From NCBI GenBank assembly GCA_016793505.1, contig JAEULW010000210.1:1-39996 (forward strand): a stretch of 39,996 nt of DNA. Reading direction: 5' to 3'. Of the stretch, positions 17,124 to 26,223 are shown piece by piece. Positions within the stretch are counted from its first letter, which is position 1. The number at the start of each line of letters is the position of its first letter. The DNA comes from Methylobacteriaceae bacterium (GTDB lineage: Bacteria; Pseudomonadota; Alphaproteobacteria; Rhizobiales; Beijerinckiaceae). The translations under genes and the position numbers were made by a program. Below the pieces are notes generated by a model that saw only the letters and a list, made by a program, of their open reading frames with translations, made no database searches and was not told the origin of the DNA.

Positions 17124-18259
17124 GCGGCCTCTCCGGAGCGTAGCCGCAGCGCCGCCCAGCGGTCGCGATGGGCTCTGGCGGCGCCGAGCCACGTCGAGAG
17201 TACGAGGATGCGATTGACATAGAGGCTCAGGTCGCACTCCGCCGTGTAGCCGATCGCGCCGTGCATCTGGATGCAATCTCTTGCGACGTCGCGCGCCGTG
17301 TCGCCGCAGCGCGCCTTGGCGGCGGACACTTCAGCGCCGCGCTCGGCCGCGGCCGCGCCGCAGTCCATGACCCGCGCAGCGCGTTCCAGCGCCGAACGCG
17401 CCAACTCGATCCTGATATAGTGATCGACTGCGCGGTGCTGCAGCGCCTGGAATGAGCCTATTGGCGCGCCGAACTGGCGTCGCGTCTTCAGATGCTCCAT
17501 CGTCATGGCGAAGGCCCGCTCGGCGAGGCCGAGCAACTCCGCCGACGCGGCGAGCCGCGCCGTGTCGAGAACGCCGTCCAGAATGTCCGCGCCGGACTCC
17601 GGCCCGGCGATCAGCGCGTCAGTCCCGAGATGGACGCCGTCGAAAGACAGGCTGGCCTGGGTCGATCCATCGGCGAGGCGCCTGTCCTCGAGCACAGGCG
17701 GCGCGCCGTCAAGCCAGAACAGCGCGACGCCCGAGGCGACCCGCGCCGCGACGACGAGGCCGTCGGCGCGGGCTGCAAAGGGCGCGAACAGCGCCCTGCC
17801 GGCGAGCCTCCATGACGACCCGCTCCGCACCGCATGCGGACCGACGCGATCGCTGCCCAGGGCGCCGGGCGCAGCCTGCCAGGCCAGCGTGGCGATCACA
17901 TCGCCCGAGGCGAGCCGATTCAGGACAGGCTCCCGCAGCGCTCCCTCGCAACCACGCGCCACCGCCTGCGCGACCAGCAGTGAGACGACCGCCAGCGGCT
18001 CGGGCGCCGCCGCCTTGCCGACTTCGTGATGCAGCGCGGCGACGTCGCCAAATCCGAGACCGAGGCCGCCCGCTTTCTCAGGAAGCAGCAGGGCGGTCCA
18101 GCCGAGATCGGCCATAGCCTTCCAACGCTCCCGCGAAAAGCCGTCCACCGTCTCGATGGCGGCGCGGACCGCCTTCGCGTCGCAGCGTCGGCGCAGGAAA
18201 TCCGCCGCGCTGTCGCGCAGCTGCCTGCGATGCTCAGGCTCTGCGATCGACGTGAACAT
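17120..18259 (-). CDS. acyl-CoA dehydrogenase-like partner subunit lacking the catalytic glutamate
   Basis: A 379-residue acyl-CoA dehydrogenase family protein. It retains the FAD-side motifs RRQFGAPIGSFQALQH (about 267-282) and QMHGAIGYTAE (about 340-350). It lacks both known positions of the catalytic Glu: the helix position reads TARLAAS, and no YEGT-type motif follows. The substrate-binding half is alanine-rich and divergent. This pattern matches the non-catalytic subunit of alpha2-beta2 dehydrogenases described for steroid side-chain degradation. Translationally coupled to 15963 and 25 bases after the MaoC gene. Confidence 0.88.
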   Translation of the reverse strand: MFTSIAEPEHRRQLRDSAADFLRRRCDAKAVRAAIETVDGFSRERWKAMADLGWTALLLPEKAGGLGLGFGDVAALHHEVGKAAAPEPLAVVSLLVAQAVARGCEGALREPVLNRLASGDVIATLAWQAAPGALGSDRVGPHAVRSGSSWRLAGRALFAPFAARADGLVVAARVASGVALFWLDGAPPVLEDRRLADGSTQASLSFDGVHLGTDALIAGPESGADILDGVLDTARLAASAELLGLAERAFAMTMEHLKTRRQFGAPIGSFQALQHRAVDHYIRIELARSALERAARVMDCGAAAAERGAEVSAAKARCGDTARDVARDCIQMHGAIGYTAECDLSLYVNRILVLSTWLGAARAHRDRWAALRLRSGEAA

Positions 18260-18284
18260 CAGGCGTCCACTCGCGCGCGCCGGA

Positions 18285-18770
18285 TCATTCCTTCTTCGCG
18301 TTCTTCATGATCATCAGGCCGGCGCGCCGCACCGAAACGACAAGCTCGCCGCGCTGGTTGCGGCCGCGCGTCTCGAATTCGACGATGCCCGCGTCTGAGC
18401 GCGACTTCGACACGCGTTTGCCCAGCACCTCGGTCTCCGTGTAGATCGTGTCGCCGATGAACACCGGCGCGGGAAACCGCACCTCGGAATAGCCCAGATT
18501 GGCGAGCGTGGTGCCGAGCGTCATGTCGTGGACCTGCACGCCGGTGACGAGCGACAGCGTGAAGTTGCTGTTGACCAGGCGCTTGCCCCACATCGACTGC
18601 TTGCAGTACTCGTCGTCGACGTGCAGCCAGGCCATGTTGTAGGTCAGCGCCGAAAACAGCAGATTGTCGGTCTCCGTCACGGTGCGCGTGATGGCGTGCC
18701 GGTAGACCGTGCCGGGCTCCAGCTCCTCGTAATACTTGCCGCGCGCCAGCTCCTCGTATTTCACAGACAT
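18285..18770 (-). CDS. MaoC family hydratase (R-specific enoyl-CoA hydratase type)
   Basis: A 161-residue single hotdog protein of the MaoC type. It has TVTETDNLLFSALTYN (about 37-52), corresponding to the D-x4-[FH] hydratase region, and VRFPAPVFIGDTIYTETEV (about 103-121), the strand typical of MaoC and mesaconyl-CoA/itaconyl-CoA hydratases. It should add water to an enoyl-CoA, usually giving the (3R)-hydroxy product. GGGAGG lies 6 bases before ATG 18770; a longer reading to 18857 has no support. First gene of the operon with the two dehydrogenase subunits and divergent from a CoA-transferase, which suits an oxidise-then-hydrate step. Confidence 0.89.
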   Translation of the reverse strand: MSVKYEELARGKYYEELEPGTVYRHAITRTVTETDNLLFSALTYNMAWLHVDDEYCKQSMWGKRLVNSNFTLSLVTGVQVHDMTLGTTLANLGYSEVRFPAPVFIGDTIYTETEVLGKRVSKSRSDAGIVEFETRGRNQRGELVVSVRRAGLMIMKNAKKE

Positions 18771-18843
18771 GCCGGGCCTCCCGATTTTCCTCTGTCGCCC
18801 GAGACCGTAAGGGCGGTCCGCAAGGCGGGGCAGGGGCGGCGCG

Positions 18844-18860
18844 CGGATGGCGGCCATAGG
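18844..18860. promoter_or_regulatory. candidate LysR-type operator between MaoC operon and CoA-transferase
   Basis: CGGATGG-CGG-CCATAGG: the right half is perfect and the left half keeps C and ATGG of CCTATGG. It is 73 bases before the MaoC start and 98 bases before the CoA-transferase start. CCGCAAGGC at 18818-18826 also occurs in two other promoter regions with the dyad (34552-34560 and 36285-36293). Confidence 0.42.
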
Positions 18861-18958
18861 CGCGCGCGATGGACATGCATTTGCGCATCGTCGCCGCCTG
18901 CGCCGTCTTGGGCGACATCGCCGTTCGCGTATGATGCCGACCGGCGCAGGTGAGAAGC

Positions 18959-20143
18959 ATGACGGCGATCCTCGAAGGCATACGCGTTCTCGATTTCGGG
19001 CGTTGGATCGCCGGTCCCTATTGCGCCCACGTTCTGGCTTCGCTCGGCGCCGATGTGGTGCGCATGGAGCGGCTGGAGGGCGAGGACGACCGCTGGCTGA
19101 TGCCCGTCACCGACCATGGCGAAGGCGCGCAGTATCTGCAGTGCAACGGCGGCAAGCGATCGCTGGCGATGGACCTGGCGTCGCCCGCGGGGCGCGAGGC
19201 CGCGCGCCGCATGATCGCGCGCGCCGACGTCGTGGTCGCCAATTACTCGCCGAAGGCCCTGGTTCATTTCGGCCTCGACTATCCGACGCTGAAGGCGATC
19301 AAGCCGGACATCATCCTCGCCACGGCGACCGCTTTCGGCGCGGACGGGCCGCTGGCGGAACGTGTCGGCTTCGACGGCGTCGGGCAGGCCGTGAGCGGGG
19401 CGATCTATCTGACCGGCGAACCCGGAAAGCCCTACCGCGCGGCGACGGCGCCGATCGATTTCTCGACGGCGCTCTCCCTGGCCTATGGCGTCCTGGCGGC
19501 GATCATCGGCAAGCTCCGCCATGGACAGGGCGCGCATGTCGAGGCTTCGCTCGTCGGCACGTCGATCAACATCGCCAACCAGATCCTGATGGAGGAGGCG
19601 AGCGGCTTCCGGCATCGGCAGGCGACGGGCAACCGCAGCCCGATGTCCGGCCCCTCCGACGTGTTCCGCGCGCGCGACGGCTGGTTCATCATGCAGGTCA
19701 TCGGCCAGAAGGCGTTCCAGCGCTGGTGCAAGCTGGTGCAGCGTCCCGAACTCGTCGATGATCCGCTCTACGCCAGCGACGACCTGCGCGGCGAAAATGG
19801 CGCAGCGCTGAGCGCCGTCATGCAGGCCTGGTGCGCCGAAAGATCGCGCGACGAGTGCGTCGAGATTCTCGCCCGGGCCGGCATCGGCTGTGGGCCTGTG
19901 CTCGCGCCGGCCGAAGTCACGGCGGGCGCTCTCGATCTGCGGCGCACCTTCATGCGTGAGGTCGCCTTTCCCGAATCGCGCCCCGTCCCGGTCGCGCCGC
20001 CGCCCGCGCGCATCGCGCCGGGCATGATCGACATGGCGCGCCCGCCGCTGCTCGGCGAGCACACCCACGACGTGCTGGCAGACTATGGCTTCGCGGAAGG
20101 CGAGATCGCGGCGCTCGCCCGATCGGGCGCGATCAAGATCTAG
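18959..20143 (+). CDS. CaiB/BaiF type III CoA-transferase
   Basis: A 394-residue type III CoA-transferase. It has IRVLDFGRWIAGPYCA (residues 8-23) and the catalytic Asp167 in APIDFST. An aspartate there forms the mixed anhydride during CoA transfer between a donor thioester and a free carboxylate. AGGTGAG precedes ATG 18959. It stands alone on the plus strand, divergent from the MaoC-dehydrogenase operon, and its stop overlaps the convergent thiolase stop by four bases. With MaoC and the CitE-like lyase at 24491 it makes the enzyme set seen in itaconate-type degradation, but the assignment to that pathway is only a possibility. Confidence 0.92.
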   Translation: MTAILEGIRVLDFGRWIAGPYCAHVLASLGADVVRMERLEGEDDRWLMPVTDHGEGAQYLQCNGGKRSLAMDLASPAGREAARRMIARADVVVANYSPKALVHFGLDYPTLKAIKPDIILATATAFGADGPLAERVGFDGVGQAVSGAIYLTGEPGKPYRAATAPIDFSTALSLAYGVLAAIIGKLRHGQGAHVEASLVGTSINIANQILMEEASGFRHRQATGNRSPMSGPSDVFRARDGWFIMQVIGQKAFQRWCKLVQRPELVDDPLYASDDLRGENGAALSAVMQAWCAERSRDECVEILARAGIGCGPVLAPAEVTAGALDLRRTFMREVAFPESRPVPVAPPPARIAPGMIDMARPPLLGEHTHDVLADYGFAEGEIAALARSGAIKI

Positions 20144-21351
20144 CCGACGCGCTCGAACACCGCCGCCAGACCTTGGCCGCCGCCGATGCACATCGTCTCG
20201 AGACCGTAGCGCGCCTTGCGGCGCTCCATCTCGCGCAACATCGTGGCGAGGATGCGCACGCCGGTTGCGCCGACAGGATGGCCGAGCGAGATGCCGGAGC
20301 CGTTGACGTTGAGCCGATCGAAATCGTCCCGGCCGAAGCCCCATGAGCGCGTGCAGGCCAGCACCTGCGCCGCGAAGGCTTCATTCAGCTCGATCAGGTC
20401 GATATCCGTCCAGGACAGGCCGGCGCGGGCAAGCGCCTTGCCCGCCGCCGGAACGGGGCCGATGCCCATCCGCGCGGGATGCACGGCCGCGAGCCCCCAG
20501 CTGACAAGGCGTCCGAGCGGCCTCAGACCGAGCGTCTCAGCTTTGTCGGCCGTCGTCACGATGCAGGCTGCGGCGGCGTCGTTCTGGCCGCTGGCGTTGC
20601 CCGCGGTGACGGTCGCCTCCGGGTCCGATTTCGCGAGAATTGGCCGCAACTCGCCAAGTCTCTCGATCGTCACGTCGGCGCGCGGATGCTCGTCGACGCT
20701 GAAGACCTCCGCGCCCTTCCTGCCCTTGAAACCTACCGGCACGATTTCGTCGGCGAAAACGTTCTGCTTCTGCGCGCGCACCGCTTTGGCGTGCGAGTTC
20801 ATCGCGAACTCGTCCTGCTCGCTGCGCGGGATCGAGAACTCGCGGCGGAGATTCTCAGCCGTTTCCAGCATGCCGCCAGCGACCGGATAATGTTTGCCGC
20901 CGGAAGTGATGCGCCCCCGCCCGAGCCTGCACACAAGCTGCGAGTCGGCGCCCTTCATGCCCCAGCGCATGCCCGTCGTATAATATTCGGCCTGGCTCAT
21001 CGACTCCGCGCCGCCGGCGATGACGAGATCGGCCGCGCCGGTCTGCACGCACATCGCCGCGTTGATCACCGCCTGCAGGCCCGAGCCGCAGCGACGGTCG
21101 ATCTGCATGCCCGGCACAGAAATGTCGAGGCCGGCGTCGAGCGCGGCGATGCGGCCGATGCCCGGCGCCTCGCCGTTCGGATAGACCTGACCGAAGATCA
21201 CGTCGTCGATGTCCTGGCTCGTCACGCCGGTTCGGCGCACGAGCTCCTTGACCACAGTCGCCGCCAGCTCGGCGACGGGGACGTCCTTCAGCGTCCCGCC
21301 ATAGCCGCCGACCGGCGTGCGCAGAGGTTCGCAGATGACGGCGTCGCGCAT
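20140..21351 (-). CDS. acetyl-CoA acetyltransferase (thiolase)
   Basis: A 403-residue degradative-type thiolase. The nucleophilic Cys88 lies in DRRCGSGLQA, the catalytic His358 in SGISLGHPVGATG, and the second Cys388 in CIGGGQGL. GGAESMS is also present. It cleaves a beta-ketoacyl-CoA with CoA to give acetyl-CoA (or propionyl-CoA if the substrate is 2-methyl-branched) and a shortened acyl-CoA. It is the last gene of the operon starting at 25393, 16 bases after the dehydrogenase stop. Confidence 0.95.
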   Translation of the reverse strand: MRDAVICEPLRTPVGGYGGTLKDVPVAELAATVVKELVRRTGVTSQDIDDVIFGQVYPNGEAPGIGRIAALDAGLDISVPGMQIDRRCGSGLQAVINAAMCVQTGAADLVIAGGAESMSQAEYYTTGMRWGMKGADSQLVCRLGRGRITSGGKHYPVAGGMLETAENLRREFSIPRSEQDEFAMNSHAKAVRAQKQNVFADEIVPVGFKGRKGAEVFSVDEHPRADVTIERLGELRPILAKSDPEATVTAGNASGQNDAAAACIVTTADKAETLGLRPLGRLVSWGLAAVHPARMGIGPVPAAGKALARAGLSWTDIDLIELNEAFAAQVLACTRSWGFGRDDFDRLNVNGSGISLGHPVGATGVRILATMLREMERRKARYGLETMCIGGGQGLAAVFERVG

Positions 21352-21367
21352 GATCCCCGGGCTCCGG

Positions 21368-22528
21368 TCAGTAGGACTTGGGCAGTCGCAGAACCTTATC
21401 AGAGATGAAGTTCAGGACCATCTCCTGACTGATCGGCGCGATCTTGAGAAGCCGCGATTCCCGCCAGAACCGCTCGATGTGATACTCCGTCGCATAGCTG
21501 TAGCCGCCGTGATACTGCATCGCCCGGTCGCAAGCCTGAAAGCCAGCCTCCGTCCCGAGGAATTTCGCGGCGTTCGCCTCGGGCCCGCAGGGCTTGCCCT
21601 CGTCGAACAGCCGCGCCGCCTTCTGCGTCATCAGTTCAGCCGCCTCGAGCCTGATCCAGCTGTCCGCCAGGGGATGGGCGACAGCCTGGTTCTTGCCGAT
21701 CGGGCGATCGAAGACGATCCGGTCCTTGGCGTACTGGACGGTGAGATTCAACGCGCCGCGCCCGAGTCCGATCGTCGTGTAGGCGACCGCGATGCGTTCC
21801 GGGTTGAGCCCGTCGATCAGGCAGCGGAAGCCCTTGCCGACCTCGCCGACGATCTCGTCGTCATGCGCCTCGAAACTCTCGAACAGGATCTCGTTGCTGT
21901 CCACGGCGTTGCGCGCCGCCTTGTCTATCGCCGTGATCTGCGCGCCCTTCTTGCCCCTGAGCTGCGTGAAGAACAGCGTCACGCCGTCGAAAGGCCGCGC
22001 CGGATCGCGCGGGGCCGTACGGGTTAGCAGCAGGATCCGGTCGGCGTTCTGCGCATTCGAAATCCAGACCTTGCGGCCGCTGATCAGCCAGCGATTGCCG
22101 TCCCTCCTGGCGAAGGTCTTGATGCGCGAAGTGTCGACGCCGCAATCAGGCTCGGTCACGCCGAAGCACATCATGATCTCGCCCCTGGCGAGCGCCGGAA
22201 GATATTTCGCCTTCATCTCGGCCGAGCCGTGATGGATCACCGGCCCCGGCGGAAACACATAGTACTGGAACACCGAATTGGCGTTGAAACCGCAGTGCTG
22301 GCCGAGCTCGTTCAGCACGACGCCGACCTCGCTGAGCCCGAGGCCCATGCCGCCATACTGTTCCGGCATGAACATGCCCAGCCAGCCGCCTTTGGCGAGC
22401 GCGTCCTTGAAGTCCCACGGATAGTCCTTCTTCTTGTCTTTTTGACGCCAGTATTCGAGATCGAACTCCTTGACAAGGCCGCGGATGTTGGCGCGGATCA
22501 GTTCGATTTGATCATGGTCGAGAGGCAT
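21368..22528 (-). CDS. acyl-CoA dehydrogenase
   Basis: A 386-residue homomer-type acyl-CoA dehydrogenase. It has FGVTEPDCGVDTSRI (122-136), ISGRKVWISNAQ (149-160), and MQYHGGYSYA near 340. The C-terminal catalytic position of medium-chain enzymes is replaced by KIAPISQEM, whereas Glu244 in GLNPER occupies the isovaleryl-CoA dehydrogenase base position. A branched or short substituted acyl-CoA is therefore plausible. The ATG lies one base after the acyl-CoA synthetase stop. The site before it is a weak GGA, so expression probably depends on re-initiation. Confidence 0.92.
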   Translation of the reverse strand: MPLDHDQIELIRANIRGLVKEFDLEYWRQKDKKKDYPWDFKDALAKGGWLGMFMPEQYGGMGLGLSEVGVVLNELGQHCGFNANSVFQYYVFPPGPVIHHGSAEMKAKYLPALARGEIMMCFGVTEPDCGVDTSRIKTFARRDGNRWLISGRKVWISNAQNADRILLLTRTAPRDPARPFDGVTLFFTQLRGKKGAQITAIDKAARNAVDSNEILFESFEAHDDEIVGEVGKGFRCLIDGLNPERIAVAYTTIGLGRGALNLTVQYAKDRIVFDRPIGKNQAVAHPLADSWIRLEAAELMTQKAARLFDEGKPCGPEANAAKFLGTEAGFQACDRAMQYHGGYSYATEYHIERFWRESRLLKIAPISQEMVLNFISDKVLRLPKSY

Positions 22529-22529
22529 T

Positions 22530-24494
22530 TCAGGTCCGTTGATTGTCGTGGCCGGTCGGGATGATCTCGAGCGGCGTCGCCGCATCGAGCGACGACATGT
22601 CGCCGGCGGGTTCGCCGAGAAAACGCGAGCGGATGGCGCGCCGCATGATCTTGCCATTCTTGGTTTTCGGCAGGCCGGGCACCGGGATGATCTGCGACGG
22701 CGCCATCGCCTTGCCGATCAGCCGCGCCACACAGGCCGTCGCCTGCGATTCGTCAAAGGTCGCCCGGTCGCCCTTGAGCGTGACGAAGGCGACGATGCGG
22801 GCCCCCCTGTCCTCATCGGGGACGCCGATGGCGGCGGCTTCGGCGATCTGCGGATCGGCGACCAGCGCCGACTCGATCTCCGCCGGCCCGATGCGGCGGC
22901 CAGCGACCTTGATCGTGTCGTCCGATCGGCCGTGGATATGCCAGTAGCCGTCCTTGTCGACGCTGGCCAGATCGCCATGCAGCCATGTCTGCGGCCATCG
23001 CTCCCAGTAGGTCGCGACATAGCGCTTCGGATCGTTCCAGAATGAATGCGTCATGCCGGGCCAGGTGTTGCGCACCACCACCTCGCCAACGCCATCGGCG
23101 CGGTTTCCATCTGCGTCGAGAACGTCCACGTCATTGCCGAGGATGGGCCCGGCGAAGCTCGCCGGCGCCATCGGCGTGATCGTGTAGTTCGACAGGAAGC
23201 CGCCGCCGATCTCGGTGCCGCCGCTGTAGTTCAGGATCGGCCGTTGTTTCTTTCCGACGGTTTCGAACAGCCAATGCCAGCCCGGAATATCCCAGGCCTC
23301 GCCCGTGGAGGCGAAGGCCCGAAGGCTGGAGATGTCCTGCGTCGGCGCGGCGCCGTTCATGGCGGCGCGCAGCCCGCGCGCCGCGGTCGGCCCGATGCCG
23401 AGCACCGTCGCCCGGTTGCGCTCGACGATCTTCCACAGCCGCGATTCGTCGGGATAGTTCGGCAATCCCTCGATGAAGACGATCGTCGCGCCGAACTGCA
23501 ACGTGCCGAAAATCATCAGCGGGCCGAGCATCCAGCCCATATCGGCGATCCATGCAAGGCGATCGTCGGACTGGATGTCGAACACATATCCCCAGTCCGT
23601 GGCGGCTTTCACCAGGAAACCGGCATGGCTGTGCACGATGCCCTTGGGCGCGCCGGTCGTGCCCGACGTGTAGATGATCATCACGGGGTGATTGGGATCG
23701 CAGGCCTCGGTCGGAACCGGAGGCAGGCCCTTGCCGAGCTCGGCCCACGCGACGTCACGCGCATGGCGCTGCGCTGCGCCCCCGTCGTGGCGGATCATGA
23801 TCACGTGCTCGAGCGAGGGCGACAACGCCGCCGCCGCGTCGGCCACGTCCTTCATGGCGACGCGCGCGCCCTTGCGCGTCGTGCCGTCCACCGTGACGAG
23901 CGTCTTGACCTGCGCTGCAGACAGACGCGCCGCCAGCGGCTCCGGACCGTAGCCGGAGAAGGCGGGCACGCCGATGGCGCCGATCTTGGCGCAGGCGAGA
24001 ACGGCGACCGCCGCTTCCGGAATTACCGGCATGAAGAACGACACGCGATCGCCCATGCCGACGCCGAGCGCCCGAAGGCCAGCGGCGACGCGCTCGACCT
24101 CCGCGCCGAGCTCGCCATAGGTCATCTCGCGTCGCTGGCCGTCGTCGCCCTCGTAGATGACGGCGGCGCGTGAACGCGCCTGCGGATCGGCGGCGTGTCG
24201 CGTGACGCAGCTCTCGCTCAGATTGATCTGCCCGTCGACGAACCACCGCGGGAACTCGTAACCCGCCGAGGCGTCGACATAGGTCTTCCATGGCCTCGAG
24301 AAGACGATGCCGAGATCATCGAGCGCCTTCGACCAGAACGCGGCCGGCTCGTCGATCGAATGCCGGTGCAGATCGGCAAGGCTGTCGAAGCCCCAGCGCC
24401 GCATCGCCCGGGCGAGGCGGCTGCGATCCCATTCGCGCGCTGACGGACGCCAGGCCGCCGCTTCGGCCGAGCCGAAAGTCGCGCGACCCTTCAC
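22530..24494 (-). CDS. AMP-forming acyl-CoA synthetase (acetyl/propionyl-CoA synthetase-like)
   Basis: A 654-residue adenylate-forming ligase of the long AcsA type. The P-loop-like YTSGTTGAPKG lies near residue 280, YSGGTEIGG near 425, GDLASVDKDGYWHIHGRSDD near 520, and the catalytic lysine in PKTKNGKIMRR near 619. It activates a carboxylic acid with ATP and CoA via an acyl-AMP. Acetate, propionate and acetoacetate are typical for relatives, but the operon suggests a pathway-specific acid. It starts at GTG 24494, overlapping the upstream stop by four bases (GTGA). Confidence 0.94.
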   Translation of the reverse strand: MKGRATFGSAEAAAWRPSAREWDRSRLARAMRRWGFDSLADLHRHSIDEPAAFWSKALDDLGIVFSRPWKTYVDASAGYEFPRWFVDGQINLSESCVTRHAADPQARSRAAVIYEGDDGQRREMTYGELGAEVERVAAGLRALGVGMGDRVSFFMPVIPEAAVAVLACAKIGAIGVPAFSGYGPEPLAARLSAAQVKTLVTVDGTTRKGARVAMKDVADAAAALSPSLEHVIMIRHDGGAAQRHARDVAWAELGKGLPPVPTEACDPNHPVMIIYTSGTTGAPKGIVHSHAGFLVKAATDWGYVFDIQSDDRLAWIADMGWMLGPLMIFGTLQFGATIVFIEGLPNYPDESRLWKIVERNRATVLGIGPTAARGLRAAMNGAAPTQDISSLRAFASTGEAWDIPGWHWLFETVGKKQRPILNYSGGTEIGGGFLSNYTITPMAPASFAGPILGNDVDVLDADGNRADGVGEVVVRNTWPGMTHSFWNDPKRYVATYWERWPQTWLHGDLASVDKDGYWHIHGRSDDTIKVAGRRIGPAEIESALVADPQIAEAAAIGVPDEDRGARIVAFVTLKGDRATFDESQATACVARLIGKAMAPSQIIPVPGLPKTKNGKIMRRAIRSRFLGEPAGDMSSLDAATPLEIIPTGHDNQRT

Positions 24495-25393
24495 GAGGCC
24501 GCCCGCCGTTCCTCGAAGGCCTTGTGCATGGCGACCACTTCCCTCGCCGTCTTCACATGCGCGTAATCGATATGCATGCCCTCATATGCGATGGCGGCGA
24601 GGCCCTTCTGCTCGGCGGTCTCGAAAGCGTCGATCATGCCCTGGTAGAAGTCCGCCTCCTGCTGGCTCGGCATGAAGACTTCGTTGGCCACCGTGACATG
24701 GCTCGGATGGATCGCCACCATGCCGCGGAAGCCGAGCTTCTTGTTGTCGCGCGCGAACTTCCAGGCGCCATCGATATCCTTGAGATCCTGCCAAAGGCCG
24801 ACGATCGGGAAGTCCTTGCCGGCGGCGCGCACCGCGAGCACGGCGCGCGAGCGCAGATAGAGCGTCTCCAATCCGTCTGGCGTGAATTCGAAGCCGATCG
24901 AGCGCGACACGTCGGCGTCGCGCGCGGTGCCGGCGAAGAGCGTGGCGCAACGCGGCGACGCCGCGAGCATCGCCTCGCACTCGGCATAGGCCTGCGCGGT
25001 CTCCAGCGACAGCACGAACTCGATCGCGCCCGCCTTGACGCCATTGCGGCGTTCGAAATGCGTCGCCAGCGCGTCGGCCGACACGACATCTCGCGCCCCG
25101 TAGGTCTTGGGCAGAACGAAGCCGTTGCAGCCCTCGATGACGACGGCTTCCATGTCATCGCCCATCATGCCGGTCTCGAGCGCGTTGAGCCGTACGTAGA
25201 CGCCTACGTTCGGATGGTTGTGCGCCAGGTCGCGGATCGTCTGCGCCACCATGTGGCGCGTCTCCGCCTTCATTGGCGTCGGCACCGAATCCTCGAGATC
25301 CAGAATGACCGCGTCGGCGCCTGCGGCGACAGCCTTCTCGGCCCATCCCTTGCGGTGGCCCGGCACGAACAGCATGGATCGGGTCGGCTTCAT
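24491..25393 (-). CDS. HpcH/HpaI aldolase / CitE-like CoA-ester lyase
   Basis: A 300-residue TIM-barrel lyase of the CitE/malyl-CoA lyase group. It has RSMLFVPGH (about 5-13), DAVILDLEDSV (Asp and Glu for metal binding, about 27-37), a YVRLN arginine near 67, and AIHPSH near 226. Such enzymes split (methyl)malyl-CoA or citramalyl-CoA into acetyl-CoA plus glyoxylate or pyruvate, or hydrolyse such esters. AAGGAG lies 7 bases before ATG 25393, which excludes the GTG at 25408. First gene of the operon with the synthetase, dehydrogenase and thiolase. Confidence 0.92.
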   Translation of the reverse strand: MKPTRSMLFVPGHRKGWAEKAVAAGADAVILDLEDSVPTPMKAETRHMVAQTIRDLAHNHPNVGVYVRLNALETGMMGDDMEAVVIEGCNGFVLPKTYGARDVVSADALATHFERRNGVKAGAIEFVLSLETAQAYAECEAMLAASPRCATLFAGTARDADVSRSIGFEFTPDGLETLYLRSRAVLAVRAAGKDFPIVGLWQDLKDIDGAWKFARDNKKLGFRGMVAIHPSHVTVANEVFMPSQQEADFYQGMIDAFETAEQKGLAAIAYEGMHIDYAHVKTAREVVAMHKAFEERRAAS

Positions 25394-25489
25394 CGACAGC
25401 TCCTTCACGCAAACGGTGAACCATCCTGCGCCGCATGGTCAATCGAGACGCGAGGTCGGGCGGACCGGTTTAGGGGAAGGCGAGGGGCG

Positions 25490-25496
25490 CCATAGG
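25490..25496. promoter_or_regulatory. CCATAGG half-site upstream of the CitE-like operon
   Basis: A perfect CCATAGG located 96 bases before the start at 25393 in the 131-base gap after the ABC operon. The left half (GCGAGGG) keeps only part of CCTATGG and lacks the T of T-N11-A. I see no clear terminator for the ABC operon here. Confidence 0.35.
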
Positions 25497-25524
25497 TTGG
25501 TCTCGCACGGCGGCGCGCAGCGCT

Positions 25525-26223
25525 TCAGAGGTATTCTTCGGCCAGCGCTTCCTCGCGGATCTCCGCTACATCGCCGCTGCGACGCACTTCGCCGCCACGC
25601 ATCACATAGGCGCGATCGACAAGCTTGAGCGCCGGCCGCGCCATCTGCTCTGTCATGAGGATCGTCGTGCCGCGCCGTTGCAATTCGCGTATGGCGTCGC
25701 TGATCCGATCGATCCAGACCGGGGCAAGGCCGAGAAACGGCTCATCGAGCAGCAACAGCTTCGGCAATGTGCTGACGGCGCGGGCGAGCGCCACGATCTG
25801 CTGTTCGCCGCCGGAGAGCTGGTTGGCGGGCTGGCCGGCGCGCTCGGCCAGAAGCGGGAAGATCGAGCAGGCCCAGGCGAAATTCTCTTCCGCCGCAGCG
25901 CGCGACAGACCGAGCGTGCTCGACAAGACGTTTTCGCGCACCGTCAGCGATCTGAAGACGCGGCGCCCCTCCGGCGAATAGCCGATGCCGAGCCGCGAGC
26001 GCGCCGCGCTGGGGATGCCAGCCAGATCCCTGCCCTCGAATAGAATACGGCCTCCCGATGTCGACACGAGTCCGGTGACGGCGTTGATGAGGCTCGACTT
26101 GCCGGCGCCGTTGGAGCCGATGAGCAGCACGGTCTCGCCCTGCCGCACCTCGACAGAGACGCCGTTCAGCGCGGTGATGCCGCCATAGCGCACAAAGAGG
26201 GACTCGATGGACAGGATGCTCAT
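25525..26223 (-). CDS. livF: branched-chain amino acid-type ABC transporter ATP-binding protein (LivF)
   Basis: A 232-residue ABC ATPase. It has Walker A GSNGAGKSS (about 36-44), the LivF-type EGRRVF motif near 92, the signature LSGGEQQ near 136, and Walker B LLLLDEPFLGLAP near 154. It works with LivG as the ATPase pair that powers import through LivH/LivM. Last gene of the transporter operon; its ATG at 26223 overlaps the LivG stop by four bases. The substrate is unlikely to be an amino acid given the surrounding acid-degradation genes. Liv-type systems in such islands commonly import aromatic or aliphatic acids. Confidence 0.95.
   Translation of the reverse strand: MSILSIESLFVRYGGITALNGVSVEVRQGETVLLIGSNGAGKSSLINAVTGLVSTSGGRILFEGRDLAGIPSAARSRLGIGYSPEGRRVFRSLTVRENVLSSTLGLSRAAAEENFAWACSIFPLLAERAGQPANQLSGGEQQIVALARAVSTLPKLLLLDEPFLGLAPVWIDRISDAIRELQRRGTTILMTEQMARPALKLVDRAYVMRGGEVRRSGDVAEIREEALAEEYL

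Noticed and set aside
22530..24494. Assigning the ligase as acetyl-CoA or acetoacetyl-CoA synthetase
   Set aside because: The family motifs are common to several substrate classes and the operon suggests a pathway-specific acid, so the name was kept general.
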